Position numbers and translations under genes: made by a program. A model generated the notes under the pieces. It had not been told where the DNA came from, did no database searches, and saw only the letters and a list, made by a program, of their open reading frames with translations. From Marinobacter salinexigens (GTDB taxonomy: Bacteria > Pseudomonadota > Gammaproteobacteria > Pseudomonadales > Oleiphilaceae), in NCBI RefSeq assembly GCF_008370345.1, contig NZ_VTUU01000003.1, positions 463,645 through 527,644 on the forward strand: a DNA stretch of 64,000 bases, in the 5' to 3' direction. This document shows, one piece after another, positions 8,874-18,328 of the stretch. How positions within the stretch are numbered: position 1 is the first letter of the stretch; the number at the start of each line of letters is the position of its first letter.

Positions 8874-9665
8874 TCAGTCCGGATGCATTTGTCCCCGCCG
8901 CCGGGCCCGCTCAAGTCTCCGGTTGTTCTCAGTCCGCTCCGAAAGCTGTTGCTGCACATACTGGATGTGGTTTCCCGCCAGGTTCCGGGCTTCGTCCGCG
9001 TTGCCCTCGATAATCGCTTCAAACAGAGCCTGATGCTGTTCTTTCAGTTTGTCCCGTGTTTCCGTTTCGCTGGCATAAAGGCCATCAATGTTCAGTAGCA
9101 GATTGCTCTTGAACATATTGAAGAGGTTGCGGGTTGTGTGAAGCAGGATCACGTTGTGGCTTGCTTCTGCAATAGCAAGGTGGAAGCTTGAGTCGGCAAT
9201 CCCTTCGGCTTCGCGGTCGGGTTCAGCGCCATCAGCGTAACAGGCCTGTAAGTGGTTGTAGGCAGATCGCAGATGGTCGCGGTCGACCTCCGTAGCCCGA
9301 AGTGCCGCGTAGTAGGCACAGTCTGACTCCAGTGTGCGCCGGAATTCCAGCAGGTCTCGCTGGGCATCTGGCCGGTTCTCAAGGAGGTGGATCAGCGGAT
9401 CGCTGAAACTGGAGCCGAGGCTTTCGGTAACGTAGTTGCCTCCGCCCTGGCGGCTCTTGAGTAATCCCCGTGCAGCCAGTCGCTGAACGGCTTCCCGAAG
9501 AGATGGACGGGAAACCCCGAATCGCTCAGCCAGAACCCGCTCCGGGGGCAAGCGTTCGCCTGGTTGCAGCGCACCTTCCAGAATCATGGTTTCCAGTTGT
9601 TCGACGATGGTGTCTGCCAGGCGGCGGGGGGCAATTTGTCCAATGGGCATAGGGAGTTCCGTCAT
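8874..9665 (-). CDS. lldR: FadR-type GntR transcriptional regulator of lactate genes
   Basis: 263-residue cytoplasmic repressor/activator. An N-terminal winged helix (about residues 14-80, ERLPPERVLAERFGVSRPSLREAVQRL) is followed by an all-helical FCD ligand domain (about 95-240) with the metal-site type residues D and H in DSSFHLAIAEASHN. This layout matches LldR/PdhR. It is transcribed divergently from the lactate permease and lutABC genes. Two ATTGGT-N3-ACCAA operators lie between them, one only 24 bases from its own start, suggesting autoregulation and lactate-responsive control. The C-terminus is an Arg-rich tail. Confidence 0.88.
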   Translation of the reverse strand: MTELPMPIGQIAPRRLADTIVEQLETMILEGALQPGERLPPERVLAERFGVSRPSLREAVQRLAARGLLKSRQGGGNYVTESLGSSFSDPLIHLLENRPDAQRDLLEFRRTLESDCAYYAALRATEVDRDHLRSAYNHLQACYADGAEPDREAEGIADSSFHLAIAEASHNVILLHTTRNLFNMFKSNLLLNIDGLYASETETRDKLKEQHQALFEAIIEGNADEARNLAGNHIQYVQQQLSERTENNRRLERARRRGQMHPD

Positions 9666-9688
9666 GATTCCGGTGTTTTTGTTATTAG

Positions 9689-9703
9689 ATTGGTCTTACC
9701 AAA
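9689..9703. promoter_or_regulatory. LldR/PdhR-type operator, regulator-proximal
   Basis: ATTGGTCTTACCAAA: arms TTGGT and ACCAA with a 3-base spacer, the same layout as the second site and as the known ATTGGT-N3-ACCAAT consensus of the LldR/PdhR group. It lies 24 bases upstream of the regulator start codon, where it could block that promoter. Confidence 0.75.
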
Positions 9704-9829
9704 ATATCAGCATACCGCTTTTTCTTTCTGTTTTTACAGTAATTCCGCAAAGCAATTAGACTAATGTCTTAGATTGCCGTTTTGACACCGCGTTGACGCC
9801 TCACATACCTTAAGCAGCTGCTTGTTGTA

Positions 9830-9846
9830 AATTGGTAATACCAATT
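9830..9846. promoter_or_regulatory. LldR/PdhR-type operator, permease-proximal
   Basis: AATTGGTAATACCAATT is a perfect 17-base palindrome with a single central base, an exact match to the ATTGGT-N3-ACCAAT consensus. It lies 40 bases upstream of the permease ATG and about 140 bases from the first site. A TTGACA at 9782-9787 may be part of the permease promoter, but its -10 is unclear. Confidence 0.82.
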
Positions 9847-9885
9847 ATCCAAAAAATAACTTCATAAAAATTCTCGGAGAGCTGT

Positions 9886-11574
9886 ATGTCGTCCGGATTA
9901 CTTGCCTTACTGGCATTCACCCCTATTCTGCTGGCCGGAATCCTGTTGCTGGGACTTCGCTGGCCTGCTCGTCGAGCCATGCCGCTGGTCTTTGTGGTAA
10001 CTGCTCTGATCGCCTATTCCGCCTGGGATATGAGTTTCAACCGTATTCTCGCTTCGTCCCTGCAAGGGTTGGTGATTACGATTGGCCTGCTGTGGATCAT
10101 CTTTGGCGCTATCCTGCTGCTGAACACGCTCAAACATTCAGGTGCCATTACCGCTATCCGTGCCGGCTTCACCAATATCAGCCCGGATCGCCGGATTCAG
10201 GCGATTATCATTGTCTGGCTGTTCGGTTCGTTCATTGAAGGCGCGTCTGGTTTTGGTACCCCGGCAGCCATCGCGGCTCCGTTGCTGGTCGCTGTAGGTT
10301 TCCCGGCCATGGCAGCGGTGATGCTTGGAATGATGGTGCAGAGCACGCCGGTATCTTTCGGTGCGGTTGGTACGCCGATCATCGTGGGTGTGACTACCGG
10401 CCTGGACCGCAACACCATCGGTGAGCGTCTGGAACATCTGGGTTCCAACTGGGACCAGTATCTGCACCTTATTACCTCGGAAGTCGCCATCACCCACGCC
10501 ATTGTTGGTGTGGTCATGCCGCTGTTCATGGTCATGATGATGACCCGTTTCTTTGGCCGTAACAAAAGCTGGCGAGAAGGCCTCGAGGTGCTGCCATTTG
10601 CCATTTTTGCCGGTATCTCCTTTGTCGTACCTTATGCCATTACCGGCGTGGTGCTCGGGCCGGAGTTCCCATCACTGCTGGGCGGTCTGATTGGTCTGGC
10701 TATTGTGACCACCGCGGCACGCAAGGGCTTCCTGTTGCCGAAAACCACCTGGGACTTCGCCGGTCGCGATGAGTGGCCGTCCGAGTGGTTCGGACGTATC
10801 GAAATGAAACTGGAAGATCTTGCCGCCAAACCCATGAGTGGATTTCGTGCGTGGCTGCCGTACATCCTTGTGGGCGCTGTGCTGGTCGTCAGCCGGGTCA
10901 TTCCGGAAGTGAAAGCGGTCTTTACGTCTGTGGGCGTCGGATTTTCCAACATCCTTGGTGAAGCGGGCATCAACGCAGGCGTTCAGCCGCTGTACCTGCC
11001 CGGGGGTATCCTCGTGATGGTGGTTATTGCCACATTCTTTATCCATCGTATGCAGGTGCGCGAGCTGACCGCTGCGGTCAAAGAATCCAGTAGTGTGCTG
11101 CTGAGTGCCGGTTTTGTATTGCTGTTTACCGTGCCGATGGTGCGTATTCTGATCAACTCCGGTGTGAACCTGTCGGACCTGCCGAGCATGCCGATTGCCA
11201 TGGCGACCTGGGTAGCGGATACCGTTGGCGGAATCTATCCGTTGCTGGCTCCTGCCGTTGGCGCACTGGGTGCTTTCCTTGCCGGTTCCAATACGGTGTC
11301 TAATATGATGTTCAGCCAGTTCCAGTTTGGTGTCGCAGAAAGTCTCGGGCTGTCTACTGCTCTGATTGTCGCGGTACAGGCGGTGGGTGCTGCTGCCGGT
11401 AACATGGTGGCGATTCACAACGTTGTGGCTGCATCTGCTACGGTGGGACTGCTCGGTCGTGAAGGCCAGACCTTGCGCAAGACGGTATGGCCGACGCTGT
11501 ACTATCTGGTGATGACCGGTCTGATTGCGCTGATCGCGGCCTATGCATTGGGCCTTACCGATCCGCTGGTCTGA
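9886..11574 (+). CDS. lldP: L-lactate permease
   Basis: 562-residue inner-membrane proton/lactate symporter of the LctP/LldP family. About a dozen hydrophobic segments span the chain. Family blocks are [24 protein letters not shown] (near residue 112), [17 protein letters not shown] (near 152), and the C-terminal [18 protein letters not shown] (near 470) and [14 protein letters not shown]. The ATG has GGAG 7 bases upstream. It is the first gene of an operon with lutABC, 40 bases ahead of lutA, and lies downstream of the perfect operator. Together they import and oxidise lactate. Confidence 0.95.
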   Translation: MSSGLLALLAFTPILLAGILLLGLRWPARRAMPLVFVVTALIAYSAWDMSFNRILASSLQGLVITIGLLWIIFGAILLLNTLKHSGAITAIRAGFTNISPDRRIQAIIIVWLFGSFIEGASGFGTPAAIAAPLLVAVGFPAMAAVMLGMMVQSTPVSFGAVGTPIIVGVTTGLDRNTIGERLEHLGSNWDQYLHLITSEVAITHAIVGVVMPLFMVMMMTRFFGRNKSWREGLEVLPFAIFAGISFVVPYAITGVVLGPEFPSLLGGLIGLAIVTTAARKGFLLPKTTWDFAGRDEWPSEWFGRIEMKLEDLAAKPMSGFRAWLPYILVGAVLVVSRVIPEVKAVFTSVGVGFSNILGEAGINAGVQPLYLPGGILVMVVIATFFIHRMQVRELTAAVKESSSVLLSAGFVLLFTVPMVRILINSGVNLSDLPSMPIAMATWVADTVGGIYPLLAPAVGALGAFLAGSNTVSNMMFSQFQFGVAESLGLSTALIVAVQAVGAAAGNMVAIHNVVAASATVGLLGREGQTLRKTVWPTLYYLVMTGLIALIAAYALGLTDPLV

Positions 11575-11614
11575 TATCTGATACCGTTTCAGGAGCTTTC
11601 GTAAGGAGCTGATC

Positions 11615-12442
11615 ATGAGCGAACTGTTCTACGATGCCGCCCCCAACGCAACCCGGGTTGCCCCGCCTCGACCAACCGAGAGGGAGTACCCGGACAAACC
11701 GGAGGAAGTCATTCTTTTCGGAACCTGTGTTGTGGATCTGTTCTTTCCGGAAGCAGGCCTGGACGCCATCCGCCTGCTGGAACGCGAAGGCATCCGGGTA
11801 CATTTCCCGGAAGCCCAGAGCTGTTGCGGCCAGCCTGCGTGGACCACCGGTTATGCCAGGGAGGCCCGGGAGGTTGCCCGGGCCCAGCTGGATATCCTGG
11901 ATGCCGGGATTCCCGTTGTGGTGCCCTCGGGCTCCTGCGCTGGTATGTTCCGGCAGCACTACCGCGAGCTTTTCGCGGAGGAACCTGACACCCTGAAACG
12001 GGTTGAGTCCCTTGAGGCGCGGACCTTCGAGCTGACCGAATTTCTGCTCAAGGTTTGCAAGGTACAGTGGCAGGATGCCGGGCAGCCAACCCGAATTGCG
12101 CTGCACACCTCCTGTTCTGCACGCCGTGAAATGAATACCCATCTGCATGCCCGGGAGTTGCTAGGCACTCTGGGGAATGTGGAGCGCATCAACCATGACC
12201 ACGAAAGTGAATGTTGTGGATTCGGCGGCACCTTCTCGGTACGCATGCCGGAAGTCTCTGGTGCCATGGTGAAAGACAAGACCCGTTCGCTGATGGACAC
12301 AGGCGCCGATGAAATGGTGACTGCTGACGGCGGTTGTCTGATGAACATCAATGGTTCGCTGGACAAGCAGAAACAATCGTTCCGTGGTAGACACCTGGCC
12401 AGTTTCCTGTGGGAGCGTGTCAGTGGGGAGGGGGCGGTATGA
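11615..12442 (+). CDS. lutA: LutA, CCG-domain Fe-S subunit of lactate oxidation complex
   Basis: 275-residue cytoplasmic protein with two cysteine-rich CCG domains (SCCGQPAWTTGY near residue 68 and ECCGFGGTFSV near 197, each with its partner cysteine, SCAGM and SCSARR). LutA acts with LutB and LutC to oxidise L-lactate to pyruvate. Its length is slightly above the usual ~240 because of an N-terminal extension of about 20 residues (PNATRVAPPRPTEREYP) before the conserved ILFGTCVVDLFFP. The stop overlaps the lutB start by four bases (ATGA). Confidence 0.93.
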   Translation: MSELFYDAAPNATRVAPPRPTEREYPDKPEEVILFGTCVVDLFFPEAGLDAIRLLEREGIRVHFPEAQSCCGQPAWTTGYAREAREVARAQLDILDAGIPVVVPSGSCAGMFRQHYRELFAEEPDTLKRVESLEARTFELTEFLLKVCKVQWQDAGQPTRIALHTSCSARREMNTHLHARELLGTLGNVERINHDHESECCGFGGTFSVRMPEVSGAMVKDKTRSLMDTGADEMVTADGGCLMNINGSLDKQKQSFRGRHLASFLWERVSGEGAV

Positions 12443-13896
12443 ATCAGCGTATTCCTGTAACCGAACTGACCAGCACTTTCCGGGAGCGGGCCACCGGCGC
12501 GCTGGCGGACCAACAGCTCAGGACCAACTTCCGCACGGCGATGGATTCGCTGATGCAGAAACGGGCTGATGCTTTCCCTGACGAAGACGAGCGTGAAGGC
12601 CTGCGGGAGCTGGGTAACCGGATCAAGGCCCGGGCGTTGTCACAGCTGCCGGATTTGCTTGAGCAGCTGGAAGCTAACCTGACGGCGAATGGTGTAAAGG
12701 TTCACTGGGCCGAAACCACCGAAGAAGCTAACCAGATTGTTCACAGTATCATTGAGGCTCGCCAGGGCACCCAGGTGGTGAAAGGCAAGTCCATGGTCAG
12801 TGAAGAGATGGAAATGAATGAGTATCTGGCTGACCGGGGCATCGAGTGCCTGGAGTCGGATATGGGGGAATACATTGTCCAGCTGGACCATGAAAAGCCC
12901 TCGCATATCATCATGCCGGCAATCCACAAGAACCGTCATCAGGTGGCCCGTCTGTTTCATGACAAGCTGGGTGTGGATGAAACCGACGATGTTGACGAAC
13001 TGATTCAGATTGGCCGTCGTACCTTGCGCCGGAAATTCCTGGAGGCCGATGTCGGTGTCTCCGGTGTGAACTTTGCCATCGCTGAAACCGGCACTTTACT
13101 GCTGGTGGAAAACGAAGGTAACGGCAGGATGAGCACCACGGCTCCTCCGGTACATATCGCGGTGACCGGTATCGAAAAAGTCGTGCAGAACCTGCGTGAT
13201 GTGGTGCCGCTGTTGTCATTGCTGACCCGTTCCGCCTTGGGGCAGCCGATTACCACTTATGTGAACATGATCTCCAGCCCTCGCAAGCCGGATGAGCTGG
13301 ATGGTCCGGAAGAAGTCCACCTGGTGCTGCTGGACAATGGCCGTAGTGGTGCGTTTGCGGATGCCCAGCTGCGCCAGACCCTGAACTGCATCCGTTGCGG
13401 TGCCTGTATCAACCATTGCCCGGTGTATGTCCGGGTGGGCGGGCATACCTACGGGGAAGTCTATCCCGGGCCTATCGGCAAGATCATCACGCCGCACATG
13501 GTCGGTTTGCAGAAAGTGCCGGATCATCCCAGCGCCTCCTCTCTGTGCGGTGCCTGTGGGGAAGTCTGTCCGGTGAAAATTCCGATTCCGGAAATGCTGC
13601 AGCGTCTGCGCCAGGAGAATGTCAAAAGCCCCGCGGAAGGCCCGAAGGTAAAGGACGGTGGTGCCAAGTATTCGGCGAAGGAAAGGCTGATATGGCGGGT
13701 GTGGAAAACCCTGAATACCAGCCCGGCCCTTTACAGGCTGTTCCTTTGGGGTGCTACGCGTTTCCGCAAGCTGACGCCGAGCAATGTCGGACCATGGACC
13801 GAGAACCATACCGCGCCGGTGCCGGCCAGGCGATCGCTGCATGATCTGGCCCGGAATCATCTTTCCGGTAACGGTTCCGCAAAGGGAGGGCAGTGA
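12439..13896 (+). CDS. lutB: LutB, ferredoxin-type subunit of lactate oxidation complex
   Basis: 485-residue iron-sulfur protein. The N-terminal LUD domain (about 70-300, with KGKSMVSEEMEMNEYL) is followed by two [4Fe-4S] motifs: CIRCGACINHCPVY (near residue 317) and CGACGEVCPVKIP (near 370). A DUF3390-like tail follows. The start is the ATG at 12439, overlapping the lutA stop; an upstream in-frame reading inside lutA was not chosen. LutB passes electrons within the LutABC L-lactate oxidising complex, presumably to the quinone pool. The gene ends one base before lutC starts. Confidence 0.94.
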   Translation: MNQRIPVTELTSTFRERATGALADQQLRTNFRTAMDSLMQKRADAFPDEDEREGLRELGNRIKARALSQLPDLLEQLEANLTANGVKVHWAETTEEANQIVHSIIEARQGTQVVKGKSMVSEEMEMNEYLADRGIECLESDMGEYIVQLDHEKPSHIIMPAIHKNRHQVARLFHDKLGVDETDDVDELIQIGRRTLRRKFLEADVGVSGVNFAIAETGTLLLVENEGNGRMSTTAPPVHIAVTGIEKVVQNLRDVVPLLSLLTRSALGQPITTYVNMISSPRKPDELDGPEEVHLVLLDNGRSGAFADAQLRQTLNCIRCGACINHCPVYVRVGGHTYGEVYPGPIGKIITPHMVGLQKVPDHPSASSLCGACGEVCPVKIPIPEMLQRLRQENVKSPAEGPKVKDGGAKYSAKERLIWRVWKTLNTSPALYRLFLWGATRFRKLTPSNVGPWTENHTAPVPARRSLHDLARNHLSGNGSAKGGQ

Positions 13897-13897
13897 T

Positions 13898-14569
13898 ATG
13901 AGCGCCCGCAACAATATCCTGCAAAAACTGCGCTCGGGTCTGGTGGGTACCACTCCGCGCCCCGATGACTTTGATGAGCGACTGGTCACTGAGCCGTGGC
14001 AGTACAATCCTGATGACCGCATCAGGCAGCTGCGAACCCAGATGGAAGCGGTTCACACCGAACTTTATCAGGTGACCAGCCAGAACTGGCCTGAGAAAGT
14101 GGCGGAGGTACTGGCAGCCCGCAATCTGGGTAACCTGTTGCACGCTCCGGGCACGGAACACGGCAGTCAGTTGGCGGAATACTGGCAGAGCAGTGGCCAG
14201 TCGGTAGAGCTGCTGACCTATGACCGCCCCATTGAAGAGTGGAAGGACGAACTGTTCTGGAATGTGGATGCCAGTGTGACGGGTACGCTTGGTGCCATTG
14301 CCGCCACCGGATCGCTGGTGGTCTGGCCGGATCGCATGGAACCAAGACTGATGAGTCTGTTGCCGCCGCTGCACATTGCCTTGCTCAAAGCCAGTGAGAT
14401 CGAGGACAACCTTTACACCTTCATGAAGCGCAACAACTGGTCTGCCGGGATGCCGACCAATCTGCTGCTGGTGTCCGGGCCGTCCAAAACTGCGGATATC
14501 GAACAGGTGCTGGCGTTCGGGGCCCACGGCCCGAAAGAGTTGGTTGTCCTCATCCTTGAGGACGCGTAA
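13898..14569 (+). CDS. lutC: LutC, LUD-domain subunit of lactate oxidation complex
   Basis: 223-residue LUD-domain protein, the third subunit of the L-lactate oxidising complex. SVTGTLGAIAATGSLVVWPDRMEPRLMSLLPPLHIALL (split here as DASVTGTLGAIAATGSL and LLPPLHIALL) is characteristic, as is the C-terminal GPSKTADIEQVLAFGAHGPK. The ATG at 13898 has GGGAGGG 8 bases upstream, so the much longer upstream reading is rejected. It closes the lldP-lutABC operon; the convergent nitroreductase gene ends 4 bases later with no obvious terminator between. Confidence 0.93.
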   Translation: MSARNNILQKLRSGLVGTTPRPDDFDERLVTEPWQYNPDDRIRQLRTQMEAVHTELYQVTSQNWPEKVAEVLAARNLGNLLHAPGTEHGSQLAEYWQSSGQSVELLTYDRPIEEWKDELFWNVDASVTGTLGAIAATGSLVVWPDRMEPRLMSLLPPLHIALLKASEIEDNLYTFMKRNNWSAGMPTNLLLVSGPSKTADIEQVLAFGAHGPKELVVLILEDA

Positions 14570-14573
14570 GCAC

Positions 14574-15311
14574 TTACTTCATCTCAAAGCCGCGCTTGGT
14601 GAGGAATTCACGCATGTGCGGCCGCAACTTGGTGGTAAACAGGGGCGCCAGCTGTTCTGACCAGTTGGTGTCCTTGTTACCGCCGGTTCTTTCGTTGTAG
14701 TAACGGTGCATGGTCGCATCAAAAGCGGCTACCTGCTCTTCGTCCCGGCTGTCGTCGTAATAGTCTTCCTTAAGAATAGTCTCCAGTGACAGGCGCGGCT
14801 TTACCTCCGGGTCCTGATCCGGGTAGCCCAGACTCATGCCGAATACCGGGTAGACGTGATCCGGCAGACGGAGCACTTCCGCGACTTCTGCAGGGTTGTT
14901 TCGAATGCCGCCAACGTAGCACAGTCCAAGGCCTTCCGATTCCGCCGCGATGGCGACGTTCTGGGCCATCAGCGCCGCATCAATGCTTGCCACCAGCAGC
15001 TGCTCTGTCATGCCCCGGATAACCTCGGCACCAGCCCGCTCGGCAGCTTCTGTGGAGCGCTTCATGTCAGCGCAGAAAACGAGGAAATCCGACGCCCTCG
15101 CTACGTGTGCCTGGCCGCCGGCCAGTTCCGCCAGTTTCTCGCGATTCTCCGGGTTTACCACGTGGATAATGGAGTAGGCCTGAACGTGGTTGGAGGTGGC
15201 TGCGCACTGGCCCGCCCGAATCAGCTCTTCAAACAATTCCCGGGGAATCTTCTGGTCCTTGAACTTGCGGATGGAGCGGTGAGATTTCTGGAGTTCTATG
15301 ATCGGATTCAT
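14574..15311 (-). CDS. nfsA: NfsA-like oxygen-insensitive NADPH nitroreductase
   Basis: 245-residue cytoplasmic flavoprotein (usual NfsA length ~240). HRSIRKFKDQKIP is the N-terminal FMN phosphate-binding block, AATSNHVQAYSIIHV follows, and SEGLGLCYVGGIRNNP with FGMSLGYPDQDPEVKPRL near residue 165 are family hallmarks. It reduces nitroaromatics or quinones with NADPH. It converges on lutC and is divergent from eutB across about 215 bases. No regulator of the SoxRS type or binding site was recognised in that gap. Confidence 0.88.
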   Translation of the reverse strand: MNPIIELQKSHRSIRKFKDQKIPRELFEELIRAGQCAATSNHVQAYSIIHVVNPENREKLAELAGGQAHVARASDFLVFCADMKRSTEAAERAGAEVIRGMTEQLLVASIDAALMAQNVAIAAESEGLGLCYVGGIRNNPAEVAEVLRLPDHVYPVFGMSLGYPDQDPEVKPRLSLETILKEDYYDDSRDEEQVAAFDATMHRYYNERTGGNKDTNWSEQLAPLFTTKLRPHMREFLTKRGFEMK

Positions 15312-15525
15312 GGCCTCTCTCTGGATTTGTTCTGGCTAATGGGTCTGGTTGCGCTATGTGTCCTGTTCGTGTGCTCCGAACTATAAGATAGCTTGCGAAT
15401 CAGGTCACCATAAGCCGAGCATGGGCTGTGGCGCAATCATCCATGCGCATTAGTGCGATAGACAATAGTACGGATCCGCGCGCCGTTTCCCGAGAGAGGG
15501 CTAAACTGGGGTCAGGGAGGCCAGA

Positions 15526-16938
15526 ATGAACCACAAATATTCATACATGCTCGGGCAGCGGACCTGGCAGTTCCGGGATCTGGCAGATCTGATGGCCAAG
15601 GCTACACCTGCCCGATCCGGAGACCGGCTTGCAGGCGTTATTGCCGAATCGGCCGAAGAGCGTGTTGTTGCCCAGATGAGGCTTGCGGAATTGCCACTCA
15701 GGACGTTTCTGTCCGAGGCGCTGATCCCTTATGAGAAGGACGAAGTGACACGGCTGATCCTGGATGATCATGACGCCGTGGCCTTTCAGGCTATCGCCCA
15801 TCTTACCGTCGGGGATTTCAGAAACTGGCTGCTAAGCGACCATGCGACACCCGAAGCGTTGGAGCGATTGCGTCCCGGCCTGACTCCGGAAATGGTGGCA
15901 GCGGTGAGCAAGTTGATGCGCAATCAGGATCTGATTCTGGTGTCCCGGAAATGCCACGTGCATACCGCTTTTCGTAACACCATCGGGCTGCCTGGCCACC
16001 TTTCCACACGACTGCAGCCGAATCACCCCACGGATGATGTCGCGGGTATTGCAGCGAGTATCCTCGATGGCCTGCTGTATGGCAGCGGGGATGCCGTTAT
16101 CGGTATCAACCCGGCAACGGACAACGTGTCTCAGGCTGTGAAACTCATGCAATTAATGGATGAGGTGATCCGCAAATACGATATTCCAACCCAGTCCTGT
16201 GTCCTTACTCACGTCACCAACACACTGGAGGCGATTGAGCAGGGCGCACCGGTGGACCTGGTGTTCCAGTCGATTGGTGGCACCGAAGCGACCAACAGCA
16301 GTTTTGGTTTCAACCTTGCGAATCTTCAGGAAGCACGGGATGCCGCCCTCTCCCTGAACCGGGGCACTGTCGGGCAGAACGTCATGTATTTCGAAACGGG
16401 TCAGGGCAGCTCGCTATCGGCAGATGCTCACCATGGGCTGGATCAGCAGACATGTGAGGCCCGGGCTTATGCCGTCGCCCGAAAGTTTGAGCCGTTGTTG
16501 GTTAATACCGTGGTCGGGTTCATTGGCCCCGAATACCTGTTTGATGGCAAGGAAATCATCCGGGCGGGTCTGGAAGACCACTTCTGCGCCAAGCTTCTTG
16601 GCGTGCCTATGGGTTGCGACATCTGCTACACCAACCACGCCGAAGCCGACCAGAATGACATGGATAACCTGCTTACCCTGCTGGGCGTGGCGGGCTGCAC
16701 CTTCATCATGGGCATTCCCGGTTCTGACGACATCATGCTCAATTACCAGACCACATCCTTCCATGACGCGCTCTATGCCCGCCGGGTACTGGGTTTGAAA
16801 CCGGCACCGGAGTTTGAGGCCTGGCTTGAACGGATGAACATTTTTGAGGACGTTCAAACCCATTCCCCTAACGAAGCATTACCCCATGCGTTCCGGGGCA
16901 GTCTGAAAGGTATTGCCCAGGAGGTCCGTGATGAGTGA
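15526..16938 (+). CDS. eutB: Ethanolamine ammonia-lyase large subunit
   Basis: 470-residue catalytic subunit that, with EutC and adenosylcobalamin, converts ethanolamine to acetaldehyde and ammonia. Family blocks include the SRKCHVHTAFRNTIGLPG stretch, GDAVIGINPATDNV, FQSIGGTEATNSSFGFNL, YFETGQGSSLSADAHHG and GVPMGCDICYTNHAEADQND, where substrate- and cobalamin-contacting residues lie. The ATG is preceded by GGGAGG. The stop overlaps eutC by eight bases. No EutA-type reactivating factor, shell protein or cobalamin riboswitch is seen nearby, so this is the short, microcompartment-free form, with the permease and aldehyde dehydrogenase presumably elsewhere. Confidence 0.95.
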   Translation: MNHKYSYMLGQRTWQFRDLADLMAKATPARSGDRLAGVIAESAEERVVAQMRLAELPLRTFLSEALIPYEKDEVTRLILDDHDAVAFQAIAHLTVGDFRNWLLSDHATPEALERLRPGLTPEMVAAVSKLMRNQDLILVSRKCHVHTAFRNTIGLPGHLSTRLQPNHPTDDVAGIAASILDGLLYGSGDAVIGINPATDNVSQAVKLMQLMDEVIRKYDIPTQSCVLTHVTNTLEAIEQGAPVDLVFQSIGGTEATNSSFGFNLANLQEARDAALSLNRGTVGQNVMYFETGQGSSLSADAHHGLDQQTCEARAYAVARKFEPLLVNTVVGFIGPEYLFDGKEIIRAGLEDHFCAKLLGVPMGCDICYTNHAEADQNDMDNLLTLLGVAGCTFIMGIPGSDDIMLNYQTTSFHDALYARRVLGLKPAPEFEAWLERMNIFEDVQTHSPNEALPHAFRGSLKGIAQEVRDE

Positions 16939-17761
16939 CCAGAACCGCCCCATTGTTACCGGTAATGTCTGGAGTGCGCTGCGTCGCTATACCGATGCCC
17001 GGATCGGCCTGGGCCGCGCCGGAATCAGCCTGCCGACGTCCGAACTCCTGAAGTTCCAGCTTGCCCATGCCCAGGCTCGGGATGCCGTTCACCTGCCCCT
17101 GGACGTGAACCGTCTGACCGCTGAACTGAGCCAGCTGAGTGTGGGGGATAAACCGTTGGTGCCTGAGGTTATCCACAGCCAGGCTGAGGACCGGTTTACC
17201 TATCTCCAGCGGCCGGATCTCGGGCGGCGCCTGGCAGAAAGTTCCCGGAGCAGACTGCAGGCCCTGTCACAGGCTGATGATTCGAAGTCTGATCTGGCCA
17301 TTATCATCGTCGATGGCCTCTCATCGTCTGCCGTTCAGAGCAATGTGGTGCCCTTCCTTGAACAGTTTCTGGCGGATCTGGAAGCAGAACCCCGGCCCTG
17401 GCAGTTGGCTCCGGTGACCGTGGTCCAGCAAGGCCGGGTGGCTATCGGTGATGAGATTGGAGGCTTGTTGAAGGCGGGCATGGCGCTGGTGCTGGTTGGT
17501 GAGCGGCCGGGGCTGAGTTCGCCGGACAGTCTGGGCATTTATCTGACCTTCGGGCCGGAAAGCGGGCTCACCGATGCGCGCAGGAACTGCATTTCAAATG
17601 TTCGCCCTGCCGGGCTGGCGTTTGCCCATGCCAGCCAGCGCCTGCTTTACCTGATCCGTGAGGCGGATCGTCTGAAATTATCCGGCGTTGGGCTCAAAGA
17701 CAGGACCGAAGAAGTGGTGATCGATAACAGCAGCAAACACCAGAATTTTCTGACTGACTGA
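16931..17761 (+). CDS. eutC: Ethanolamine ammonia-lyase small subunit
   Basis: 276-residue partner of EutB; it helps bind adenosylcobalamin at the subunit interface. Conserved blocks are RYTDARIGLGRAG near the N-terminus, LAIIIVDGLSSSAVQSN (about residue 118), VVQQGRVAIGDEIG (about 165) and VGERPGLSSPDSLGIYLT (about 188). The start at 16931 overlaps the end of eutB, so translation is probably coupled. It ends just before a hairpin shared with the convergent cytochrome b561 gene. Confidence 0.94.
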   Translation: MSDQNRPIVTGNVWSALRRYTDARIGLGRAGISLPTSELLKFQLAHAQARDAVHLPLDVNRLTAELSQLSVGDKPLVPEVIHSQAEDRFTYLQRPDLGRRLAESSRSRLQALSQADDSKSDLAIIIVDGLSSSAVQSNVVPFLEQFLADLEAEPRPWQLAPVTVVQQGRVAIGDEIGGLLKAGMALVLVGERPGLSSPDSLGIYLTFGPESGLTDARRNCISNVRPAGLAFAHASQRLLYLIREADRLKLSGVGLKDRTEEVVIDNSSKHQNFLTD

Positions 17762-17771
17762 CTGAAACCAA

Positions 17772-17791
17772 TGGGGCCGTTGACGGCCCCA
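17772..17791. terminator. Hairpin between convergent eutC and cytochrome b561 genes
   Basis: Perfect 9-bp inverted repeat TGGGGCCGT / ACGGCCCCA with a 2-base centre, 10 bases after the eutC stop and 6 bases from the end of the b561 gene. No clear T-run on either side, so its strength as a terminator is uncertain. Confidence 0.5.
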
Positions 17792-17797
17792 GATCGG

Positions 17798-18328
17798 TCA
17801 GTTACCCAGCATCCTCGGCAGTACATCCTCATGGGAAGGGCTGCGGCGGTGTACTTTTACCATCACGATGTGGCCAACAATCATCGCCAGCAACAACCAG
17901 CCAAGCCAGCCATGGAGAAGATTTCCTGGCTCGATCATCCAGCCGATTTTTTCCTCGAAGCCTGCAAACAGTGGAATCCCGAAAGGGTCAAAGGCGCGCC
18001 CTGAACCATACTGCCGGAGCAATGCGAGGGCCGGCACCACGATGAGCAGAGCATACAGCCCGAGGTGACCGAGGGTAGCCAGTTTATTGAGGGAAGCCGG
18101 GCGCCGGGCGCTGTTGGCCAGAGCCCAGATTAGCCTTATTGCCGCCAGAATCAGCAGCAGGAAACCCAACGGCTTGTGGACCGACCAGAAGAACTGCTCG
18201 ATGGCCGTGTCCTCGGCCACGACCCTGAATATCGCAGACAGGAACTGCCACAGAAGAAGTAGGGCCATGCCCCAGTGCAGCAGCCGGGAGATGCTGCCAT
18301 AGCGTTGGGAGTTATCTTTCAGGCTCAT
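17798..18328 (-). CDS. Cytochrome b561-family membrane protein
   Basis: About 176-residue integral membrane di-haem protein with four transmembrane helices. Haem-ligand type histidines are in LLHWGMALLLL, SVHKPLGFLLL, HLGLYALLIVVP and LLHGWLGWLLLAM. Members of this group pass electrons from ubiquinol or oxidise superoxide at the inner membrane. The ATG at 18328 has AAAGGAG about 11 bases upstream; a GTG at 18340 overlaps that ribosome site and is less likely. It lies downstream of the siderophore reductase gene on the same strand, with an 84-base gap, so co-expression with iron genes is possible. Confidence 0.88.
   Translation of the reverse strand: MSLKDNSQRYGSISRLLHWGMALLLLWQFLSAIFRVVAEDTAIEQFFWSVHKPLGFLLLILAAIRLIWALANSARRPASLNKLATLGHLGLYALLIVVPALALLRQYGSGRAFDPFGIPLFAGFEEKIGWMIEPGNLLHGWLGWLLLAMIVGHIVMVKVHRRSPSHEDVLPRMLGN

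Noticed and set aside
10672..11616. 314-codon minus-strand open frame
   Set aside because: Antisense to the lactate permease, with a His/Gln/Arg-rich translation typical of a shadow of membrane-protein codons.
15312..15525. Possible cobalamin riboswitch ahead of eutB
   Set aside because: No B12-box-like core or matching paired regions could be recognised in the roughly 215-base gap.
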